This document shows positions 55,591 to 64,000 of a DNA stretch of 64,000 bases, in pieces. The stretch spans positions 23,281,666 to 23,345,665 of the forward strand of contig OX485807.1 of NCBI GenBank assembly GCA_950295325.1, given 5' to 3'. Position 1 is the stretch's first letter. The number at the start of each line of letters is the position of its first letter. Both the position numbers and the translations under genes were made by a program. This DNA comes from Polytrichum commune. Its lineage: Eukaryota > Streptophyta > Polytrichopsida > Polytrichales > Polytrichaceae. The notes under the pieces were generated by a model, which was not told the origin of the DNA, did not search any database, and saw only the letters and a list, made by a program, of their open reading frames with translations.

Positions 55591-57184
55591 ACATAACCTT
55601 AAATTAGTGTCATGCAAAGACCTAGGGATTGACATCAGATCAATTACATTCATGGCAAGTTCTTTCATCTGTCTCCAAAAGAATTACAAATCCTCATTGT
55701 ATGGCACCAAAAATTGAATGATCAGATGCTTAATGTGACTCCTGAAAGATTGTGCAGGTAACTCAACATAATCTATAACAATTTCAACTACAAAGGTATG
55801 CAGATGTTATTTGGTTACTTTATTGAATCAAACACCTATATTTGAATGGTATGTGATTAAGTGAAGATCAAAAACAAACACCACATAGACACGTTTTAAA
55901 GAGATTGGACTATGTCTTTAAATTTTATCAACTATTCCACACTCAATAGTGAACAAAATTGGAAGAACCTATATATTCCGTTAGAGAATCAACAAACATG
56001 CACTTCTCATGACCATAACAAAATAAGGAATGTCTGATATTCAATCCGATTTTTGCTGATGCTTTATTGGAGATTTCTAATGCAACACATGTTTCGTTGT
56101 GGAGAATATGAAAAACGAACTGAATAACACCCACATACCTGGTGATGACCCACGGTGCAATGAGGATTTGTTCGTCGACACCAACGGTGGCCGAGCTGAC
56201 AGAATCTCCACCACATGCTGATTGATCAACGATTCTCGATCGAATTAGAACTCAGAGGCCACCACTCGATCGCATTAAAAGAGTTTAAATGTCATGAACA
56301 CCACAAGGCTGCACTGCAGCGAGCAGAAAGCACTCCAACAGTTTGCTGTTGAGGAGCTTGTGGACTTCTTGCACGTCGGTCGGGGGGAGAAGAAGAGGTG
56401 CCACGTCAATTTATACAAGTCCCAGCCACAGACAATCTCCGCGTGTCTCGATCCAGAGGTCGATCACGAAATACATCAGCACAGTGTTGCGCAGCAAGAA
56501 GTTTCTCTCCACGAAGAACACCCCAATGCGGATGACCCAACCTGCAACTCATCGACCACACACAATCACCGACAAACACATGAACAACTGCCATATGTGT
56601 AATTCCTACACGATACAGGTGATCAACATCCCGAGGTGCCAACTCTCCCTTTTACGACAGTCGTTTTCTAAATCACTTCTGATACTTTTAATGGGTTGGT
56701 CATTTTTTCTTTCACAAAGAGGATCGGAGAAACATTCTTGGAAAGAGACCATTAGGAGGAATAATTGTTACGATTTCTGTCTGAATTAGAAAAGGTTTGG
56801 CTTTCAAATGTGAGTTCTAGAACTTAGTAGAAAAATCTTTTTCCCCGAGATTTAGAAAAATTCTGAAAAATTCCCCGAGCTGCGCCTTCCGGCAGGTTCC
56901 CTATTCCACCCATCTTCACTGTCTCGCATTTTGGGAGGAATGTTGATTGCCACTGATGCACAATGTGGGAGTTGAAAATTAGCGGAGGTCAACCTCGAGT
57001 GAGCCCAGATTATGTAGCTGTGCACCATTTAATATTTTTTGTTTTTTTTAAGACAAATGAAGCTGCTTAAATTTCAATGCCAGAAAACATACAAGCTACT
57101 GGTACCCGTCAAATGAGAGTGGGACAATTTTCATGGGTACAACCCCCAAGAACTTGGGGTGAGAAGCTTCCTAAGCATGATCTA
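55591..57184. other. Relic-rich, no intact gene
   Basis: Minus-strand fragments such as VELPAQSFRSHIKHLIIQFL (about 55710-55790) read like protein but were not identified. On the minus strand a TATAAATT motif (about 56413) precedes a leader, an ATG near 56220 and a good donor CACCAG|GTATGT near 56137. This suggests the start of an old minus-strand gene, possibly the parent of the MSL relic. The plus-strand frame 56294-56602 is not supported. Confidence 0.3.
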
Positions 57185-57385
57185 TTATCCAACATCAGGT
57201 GCTTTAAACTGCCAGTAAATCTTATAATTCGATCTATGATAGAGGAGGTTGTTGTCCTCGCACAGCATGTAGAATTTTGTCGAGGACATCGTCGTAATTG
57301 GAGGTCTGTCTTCATTCTTTGTAACTTTCTCCCATGCAATTCTAGAATAGTCAAAGAGACCTAATTGCCATCTGGTTTGCATCAC
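57185..57385 (-). pseudogene. Protein-like fragment, unknown
   Basis: A 66-residue frame with WQLGLFDYSRIAWEKVT and FYMLCEDNNLLYHRSN has the composition and aromatic content of real protein. It is short, isolated and unidentified; it may be a gene relic. Confidence 0.3.
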
Positions 57386-57910
57386 TTCCTATCAGAATGT
57401 TGGAGGTAAAGCTATTTGTGGTCTTTAAACCCTGGTTTGGAATTGCTAGCATATCATTATTATTAAGAAGCACGGCGAAAGTATTTTAAACAATGTGTAC
57501 AGATTCTAGAAAATTTTATAAAATTCATTCGAAATGAACAATTCAGGACAGGGGGTCTGAATGGCGAACCCTGTGAACCCTGCAGCTCTAGAAAATCGAT
57601 TCTAATTGGTCCTAAACACGACATGTGAAAGTGGAAAAGTTCTCTAATGCAGACGTAAATGATATATATATATCAAAGGAGTCCTCCATGTCCTCTGTTG
57701 AAGCAATGCATTTTCCACTTTCATTTCCATGTCTCGGCCGATTTTCGAGCTCACCTCCAGAACTCCTTCTGCCCCACTCTTTCCCCTGTAATTGAATCTG
57801 TCAACCACTCAAAATGAATTAGTCGATCTCATGTGCTCCAAATTTCACATGTCAATACGGACTAACATCTGACTGACAGTGTGGCTGGAGGCTCCATCAT
57901 AGGTAAGGCC

Positions 57911-58033
57911 ATGGATTCCCCAATGTCAGTGAACTCTGCAGTTGCTGAAAGTTCAGAATCACCTAGAGAAAGTTTGAGAATCTCCTTGCAACGAGTTCAG
58001 ATTCCAGAAGCACCAAGCTCAATGTCAGTCTAG
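57911..58033 (+). CDS. Possible 40-residue coding segment, unknown
   Basis: ATG after GGTAAGGCC starts MDSPMSVNSAVAESSES, then RESLRISLQRVQIPEAPSS and a TAG. The Ser-rich, protein-like composition suggests a first exon or a small relic. No family recognised. Confidence 0.22.
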   Translation: MDSPMSVNSAVAESSESPRESLRISLQRVQIPEAPSSMSV

Positions 58034-58181
58034 AAACTTTGTTTTTCCTGCGCCATTTTTCAAGTATGAGAGCGTGCTATGCTAACTTTGGTCAAGAGAA
58101 AGATAGGGAAAAAGGATATTTAAAGGATCAAGAAACAGAGGAGGGTTTGCACCATGCCCTACACATTATTAGGCGGTGTGG

Positions 58182-58318
58182 GTTCATTCATGTGGGCCCT
58201 GAGAATATAATCATGGGATGCCCCAACCTAGTGCAGATGCAGACTTATTCTGAGTCTCCATGCACTAGGTTGGGACATCCCATGGTTATACACTCAAGGC
58301 CCACATGAACGAACGCGC
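58182..58318. repeat. Long imperfect hairpin
   Basis: Arms 58182-58235 and 58261-58318 pair across a 25-base loop. The inner pairing CATGGGATG-CCCAACCTAGTGCA is nearly perfect, with a few mismatches and bulges further out (GTGGGCCCTGAG). Size and shape fit a plant microRNA-type precursor or a tiny foldback MITE; no known miRNA sequence was recognised. Confidence 0.6.
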
Positions 58319-59528
58319 GCACTACTTCATAGTGTTATGCAAGAGATTGTATCAATCTCTAGTATCTGGTGGAAATGAGGAATTTAGTAGACTGGTGGCA
58401 TGCTTAAATCAAATCAATCTCTGGATTCATTCATACTTTCCTTTCTTAAATCTCTTGGCACAAACATTCCTTTCCCAGGCATCAACGCACGTGGCACATT
58501 GGTTTTGTCCACTTTTGGATCAAGCGGTGAAGTTATGCTGAGATTTTTAATTGACACCTCAAGAAAGTGACTTCTTTTCAAAGATGTATTATATAGTATG
58601 ATTTGAACGTGGCTTCCAAAAGAGAGTTATGAAGGATGAATCTGGACTATTTAATATACAACAGAGAATTATTGGTGGTGGTAAGGCCATTATCCCACCA
58701 TTCCTAAAACATTCAGTTGTTGATGGCAGCATGTTGAGCAGACGGTACGAGGATGCACTTAGATTGGCACCGTATTCAATCTAAGACATTAGTTTTTATG
58801 CATAGTGGCAATGGATCACAACAACATTGGTTTATACTAACACTTATAAATATGACGGAGCATGTGGGTGGTGGTGGTGAGACTGTTGCTCGCCCACCGT
58901 TCACCACCGTTTTGGAAATTGTTGGCCATTGATGGTGGCAAGTTGAGCAGTGTGGGAACGTTGTGCGATCACAACTTCTAGGTTTTTTTGATGTCATTGG
59001 GCTCCCTTGTCTATAACATCATAATTGCAAACCCGAAGTAACTAAGATTTAAGTTCATTTGGATTTATGCATGAAATTTGGACAATTGCAACCACCAATA
59101 TGACATACACTAGATTACAAAACTACACAAATATGATAGTTGGCAAACATGGAATACGAACACTGGAAGTTGTGCTTGTTGTGTTGTTGCTTTTGTTGTT
59201 GTTGTTTGATGTTTTTGTCCCCACAAGTGTACATCCCTTATTATTTATAAACAAGTGATTTGTCCAAATATACTTAAATGTCAAATCATAAATATAAAAC
59301 ACAATTGTGCCTTAAATAATTAGTGTTGAGCGGGTGTTGAACATTGACTTTTAAAATATCCCAACTAGTGAGCTGTCGTGTTTATTCTTAGAATCGGGAA
59401 ATTAATACTATAACTTCTTTTTTTTACGAGAACATTGAACCACTATGCATCTAAAAGTAAGGGTTTGAATAAGGTTGATGTTTGAATAAACATGTGTACC
59501 TTATACATAGATTTGTCCTCAATGAACA
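58319..59528. other. Gene-free stretch
   Basis: No supported gene. The related phrases 'gttgatggcagcatgttgagcag' (58719) and 'ttgatggtggcaagttgagcag' (58930) mark a diverged local duplication. A GTTGTT tract lies near 59180. Confidence 0.45.
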
Positions 59529-59737
59529 GGGAGAACCAGCCACTTGTTACAGATGAACCATTCGAGTTTGAGAGATAACTGGCTGAAGCTCAAGACTTCA
59601 GGAAAATTACTCATCATTTTAGAGGAATTTAGAGAATAAACCTCAAATTAATAAAGAAAAACCAAAAAATGTTGACATCTAACTGGTTGGACTTGGAAAC
59701 ACTAGGATCTCAATCAATTATACCCAAAAATGTCCCT
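59529..59737 (-). repeat. MITE-like 200-bp repeat, copy 5 (inverted)
   Basis: Reverse-strand member of the 1342-1540 family. The CCGGTT motifs are mostly worn to AGTT/CTGG forms. Confidence 0.65.
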
Positions 59738-62688
59738 GGACACTGTTTGTCCTGATTCATTAACCTTCAAATATGTAGACTGGCTATAAACTGCATATTT
59801 AATTGCAAGCCCTTTGCTCGTAATATTCCATGTGAGTAATTTAGTTTCACAGGCTGCAGTGACAGTAACAAGTGCACATTGACAACAATATATTTTAGTG
59901 AAATGAAGAACCCGAGGTGACACACGGCCGACAGAAGCAGTACGGGACACTACAAACACTACTTGACTTGACGAATAAGTTCTTGTGGACATTCCGACAG
60001 CAAACCTAAATAAATGTATAAATTTGATTGAGAGTAGAGGTGTTATAAAATTTCCAGCTGATACATATCATTCCACTATTTGAAAAATAAATACTAGAAA
60101 GTAAGTTGGCAAGGACAACATGACCTTGCACATCAGAATACAGTATAATTGTGTTCTCAATCTGCAGCAGGAACATTGATTGCACGATGTCAGGTTATAA
60201 AACTCTTACATTGCTTCATTGGGAGGAACTGAAACTTGAGTGAGTGTGTAATTTGTAGTATATATCCTTCCAACCAAGTTATATGGAATTTTAAATGTTT
60301 CAAGTACTACTAAGTAGTAAGTTCTATGATGATGGAAAGCAGGTTCATGCACTTTACTTCGATGCAGTGGACTCTCTGGTTTTTAAGGATCCATCATTTT
60401 CCTTCACCCTGGAATCCAGTCAGAATTAATTAATTAGTACTTGCAAGTGATGCTAATTCACAAAATAATGACCTCACAAGAGCTTCATAGTTACAGCCAA
60501 AAAGCTGATAAAGAATCAGGAAGAGCGTCATTAATTAGAATCAATTAGGGATTGTCAGGGTTGCTTTGGACAACGCGGGGCCCAGAGTGGGTAGGTGTTA
60601 GTATGGAATGTGTACGTTAGAATATATTTTGGTTCTTAATTACACTCATTATGCCGGCAATTAAAGTGCAATAGTTGGGACAGCAGTCTTGCATCATCTG
60701 CTGGATTATATTTATATATATAATGCCAGAGTATGCTAGTCCGAGGGGAAGATTGAGAGGCAGAAATTTTCTACACTTGTGGACAGCAATGAACAGAAAA
60801 ATGGTAATGATGTTGAGTCCACTACAACAACTTGTCTGGAACGCGCGTGGAGGTTAGTCAGACACAAGGTAATTAACTCCAGGCTCTAATTTTCTAGTTC
60901 TCATTGGATATGTGCACATGATTTCGGCTTAAGTTTGAAATCATACTGGTGTTATCTTTGTTATAGTATCCCTTGACCACAACCGTGACACAATGGCCAC
61001 AGAATTAGCTCTTATATATAAATTCTATATTAATTCACATACGAATTCTGTGCAACTACGTACAGTAAGTTGAGCACTCAGCAAACAGATAAATAATATT
61101 ACTAAAGATAGCCTTTATATCATCAGGATTTGGATTCACATTCTTTTGAGCCTGTACTTCTGAACTGGAGTGATGTTGAGATTGTAAAACAAGTATTTCA
61201 TCCTGATACTCATCCCGGACCATCAAGTCTGATATACATTCAGCCAAGGCTCTTTGACTGCAACCCAAGATGAAGTATTTTGTAGTACTGCCATTCTAGT
61301 GGGCGGCAATTGGAGTTTGCACTGTACCTCTTTTTGGGTAATTAACTTGGTACTATCATGTATTCGTATAAAACTTGAACTTCGTCTCCATCTTTATATA
61401 TACTACCTCATGGTAGAGTTTAGGCCTGCTTTGTCAGTGAAGTCCAAATATCACCCTGAACCAGGCTGATCCCTGAACCAATTAGCTCATACCGGCAGTT
61501 GTGTGTCTCTCATTTGGAACAAAGCCAAAAGTACTAGAGACAGTTGGCTGGTCACTTTGATCACAGAGCAGGTCCCACTGGCCTGTTGTTGTCCAAAATT
61601 ACAGAATTCTAAATCTCAAAACAATCTGAGTAACTAGACTGCTAATTGAAAGGCCATTGGGTACAGACTTCACCTGCTGCACTGATCCGACAGACCTAGA
61701 AGCACACGTAATTAAGGCAGGTGCCAGATTAGATTCTCTACTTAAAGCTAATTAGTGACCATCATTCACGAATCACCACCAATGGTACATACTACCTGGA
61801 TAGCAGAATATAGTTTTACAAATCATCCACTCAAACACAAGCTAATAGTCATCTTCTATCTACATGACATCGAGGGAACATAACATAATATCAGCTCAGG
61901 CAGGATATATACGAATGGCTCGAGAGGTGATATATTAGTAAATGTGAAATGTCCAGAGGGAACTTGAAATTCGATTGGTTGACCACAGATGACAGTGGAT
62001 CAGTAGTACAAACTACAGCAAAGAAAGATCTAATGGTGAGGAGCTCATAGCTAGGTTCTCAAAATATGCTCTCGTCTAATGATGTTATTAAGTTGAAGTG
62101 TGGACAGCATGAATATGTTGCAGTGTGATCGCTAGAAACATCAATCATCAGGAGAGTTGATGAACTTGCCAGTCTCAAGCCCATCAAATTCAGCACAACA
62201 ATGAAGTTTCAGGATATCTAATATATAGTGCATAGGCATAAGAGTAGTGCAGTATTGGCCAAACCAAAGAATCAATCCACATGCGATCATGCATGGAAAA
62301 ACTAGAACAACACAGCCACGTCTGATCGACTCCTTCGGCAGTATATACAACTAATTTTCCAATTCTTTCATCACGCGGAGGATGAAAAAGAAGCAGCTGT
62401 TTCACAGCTGCTGCTACTTAGCGAATCTGAGGATGTCACACTAAACAGTATACATAATCATCTAGAGTGCTGAAAATTCCTGTTTGATGTCAACAGCCCC
62501 ATGCAGGAAGCAAACATGGCCCGAGGATACACGCTTGCATGATCCTTCATACAGGTGTACATGAACCGAAAACTGGGTCACAATTAGATCCAAGTCACAT
62601 TTCCCGATAGCACATCAAGCTGATGCCTCCTCCAAGACATATATATCTACAACTCTGCAGAAACTGACTGCAACCTAGTCACTTGAAA
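59738..62688. other. Gene-poor stretch with a few exon-like pieces
   Basis: The most protein-like piece is on the minus strand at about 61260-61100. An acceptor GGGTTGCAG is followed by an open segment reading LAECISDLMVRDEYQDEILV. It could be an exon downstream of the gene at 63 kb. No family is recognised and no other feature is supported. Confidence 0.3.
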
Positions 62689-62751
62689 TTAGTAGTCGAG
62701 GTGAGCAATTTCAATGCTGCCTCCTAGTTCAGCTTCCTCGATCGGCTTCTC
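62689..62751 (-). other. Possible terminal exon
   Basis: The acceptor TTATTATAG is followed by a 20-codon open piece (EKPIEEAELGGSIEIAHLDY) and TAA. It lies downstream of, and on the same strand as, the frame at 63008-63745. It may be an alternative last exon or chance. Confidence 0.22.
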
Positions 62752-63007
62752 CTATAATAAATGAGCAGTTTGTAAGTAGAAACTCCTGAACTAATGTACA
62801 AAATTGACTCCCATGAGTTTTGATCTATGTCCTTGTTCAATTGTCATAATGAAGAATTGCAATTATTCTACGACATCCATAAACTGGTACTTGTAGATGA
62901 ATAATTCCAATTCTCTCATTATGGTGATTGACAAGAACATGAACTACTTATTTTTTTGTTTCTAATCTTCTAAAGATTCATGGTAACTCTATACCTATCT
63001 ACGTGTG

Positions 63008-63745
63008 TCATTGTCGTGTAGTGGACATTGTAAGATCCAGTGTAACTCCCTGATCCACATTGTGGGCAGCCTGCAGTTGATCATCCGGGGAGCAGCTCTT
63101 TTCTATTACACTAGCTCCAGTGGACATGGTCAAGTCTAGTTTGATCTCCTCTACTGAGTTAGTACCCTGCAGACTGCGCTCATTACTTTGGTTCTGGGGT
63201 AGTGACAAGAAATCGACTAAGTGGACATGATCCGTCACCATTGCAGTTCGTAAATTATAACTGTCATTTTGGGGGCAGGGTTTAGTAGAGCCGGGCCAAG
63301 AATGGGAGTAGAGTGACAGAGCACTCTCGTTTTGTAACCGAATGACTGCATCCTCTCGTAATCGCTCTTCCTGCACAGCCTGATGATGAAGAGTGTTATA
63401 GGGTGATGACTCTATCTCCATTGTCGGTCTCCTGCCAGCTTGTGAAGTACTGAAGAATTCATGGGCGCGGTCCTCCTCTCTAGTAATATTGTGGTCGAAC
63501 CGAAAAGGGTTGGAAGAATATGTTAAAGCTCTGTGATCCTCAGATTCTTTGTTTGATCCAATGAATAAGTTCTCCAGAAGAGTGTCCTGAAAGGCCAACA
63601 GAATGCTGTTAGACATCTGATTCATGGGGTTGCCACACACAACCACCTTGCAAATTTGGCGGGCCAAGGTAAAACGACTGAAACGAGCCCTTACATGTTG
63701 GTCCCCGCTTTTGGGGGATTGATTTTTGAGTTCAAGCTTGCCCAA
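63008..63745 (-). CDS. Probable last coding exon of a host gene, possible transcription factor
   Basis: The frame is open for about 245 codons but has no ATG at its upstream edge, so it is probably an exon of a gene continuing beyond 64000. The C-terminal end carries two copies of a short motif, EIKLDLTMS and GVTLDLTMS, about 37 residues apart. Alternating Leu resembles EAR-type repression motifs, and (V/I)TLDLT also occurs at the C-terminus of group IIb WRKY proteins. No WRKY domain is in view, so this is only a hint. The rest is Ser/Asn/Gln-rich. Internal acceptors such as GCCTTTCAG|GAC (about 63590) could be the true 5' edge. Confidence 0.4.
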   Translation of the reverse strand: MGKLELKNQSPKSGDQHVRARFSRFTLARQICKVVVCGNPMNQMSNSILLAFQDTLLENLFIGSNKESEDHRALTYSSNPFRFDHNITREEDRAHEFFSTSQAGRRPTMEIESSPYNTLHHQAVQEERLREDAVIRLQNESALSLYSHSWPGSTKPCPQNDSYNLRTAMVTDHVHLVDFLSLPQNQSNERSLQGTNSVEEIKLDLTMSTGASVIEKSCSPDDQLQAAHNVDQGVTLDLTMSTTRQ

Positions 63746-64000
63746 ATTTGAGCTTATAGAATTTTAGTCTGATGTCTACAATTTCAAATTAGGGCTTCAG
63801 CTTGAAAATCAATCCAAAAAATAGGAGGAACCAAAGCTCCCCCATTTAGGCACATGTTACTTGGCCACAAAGGTTGCTTCAACTATATGTGGCTGGGCTT
63901 TTGGAATCAGCAGAAGAAGATTCAGATTGCAGCTTGAACCCCATTTTCTTGTAAGGGACAGTAACTGCGAATCTTCAAGCTGATCCACCCACCATCACCT
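63746..64000. other. Edge region, no assigned feature
   Basis: On the minus strand an ATG at about 63943 opens only a short frame (MGFKLQSESSS) that stops after about 21 codons. It could be an upstream frame in a leader. Confidence 0.25.

Noticed and set aside
1-64000. tRNA or rRNA genes
   Set aside because: I saw no cloverleaf-like sequence or rRNA segment on either strand; a tRNAscan run would be decisive.

Overview
The window looks like nuclear DNA of a land plant. It holds (TTTAGGG)n-type telomere-like blocks, plant-style GT-AG introns, a decayed copy of a plant MscS-like (MSL10-type) channel gene, a decayed PIF/Harbinger (HARBI1-like) transposase and a Tourist-type MITE. The species cannot be fixed from sequence alone; a seedless plant (bryophyte, lycophyte or fern) is a guess. 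No complete ordinary host gene is convincing in the window.

The centre is occupied by two giant cargo-bearing DNA transposons of one superfamily, one nested in the other. The outer element spans 4833-41589 (36.8 kb in total) and has 28-bp terminal inverted repeats beginning AACACTATATTCG, with a 4-bp duplication AAGT at 4829-4832 and 41590-41593. The inner element spans 9631-27047 (17.4 kb), has perfect 28-bp inverted repeats with the same first 17 bases, and is flanked by AAAT. A repeat copy at 54303-54700 preserves the uninterrupted target sequence with a single AAGT, which supports the outer boundary independently.

Both elements share one plan, in mirror image. One arm carries a two-exon transposase-like gene (outer 8548-5473, minus; inner 23460-26517, plus) with DUF7869-type motifs. 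The divergent arm carries a multi-exon cargo gene (outer 34809-41280, plus; inner 18062-10179, minus). Its exons encode a ParB-like 'DGQH' region, a degenerate permuted DNA-methyltransferase-like region that runs across an exon junction, an acidic/coiled-coil region with SUMO-type motifs, and a plant FCP1-like HAD domain. Two further exons encode an S/T-P and K/E-rich tail. Every coding exon in both cargo genes is a multiple of three long and every junction is phase 0.

Each element carries its own family of perfect palindromes: TTTGGGTCGNNCGACCCAAA in the inner one, and sites centred on ACGGACGCGCGTCCGT in the outer one. They lie mostly in introns and 5' leaders of both genes, with a 16-copy, 78-bp-period array in front of the inner transposase. 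My reading is that each element encodes a private recognition system for its own palindromes. The inner cargo gene has three in-frame stops in exon 1 and the outer cargo gene has one stop in exon 3; both transposase genes are open throughout.

The outer element also holds a 2.8-kb insert (30722-33560, target duplication CAAGG), and the inner cargo gene holds a 0.97-kb insert (12423-13396, duplication CCCAT). Both have TG...CA ends like solo LTRs. The flanks (1-4828 and 41594-64000) are AT-rich and repeat-rich. They contain a 200-bp MITE-like family in five copies, other dispersed repeats, the HARBI1 and MSL relics, a long imperfect hairpin at 58.2 kb, and a possible terminal exon of a gene running off the right edge (63745-63008, minus).
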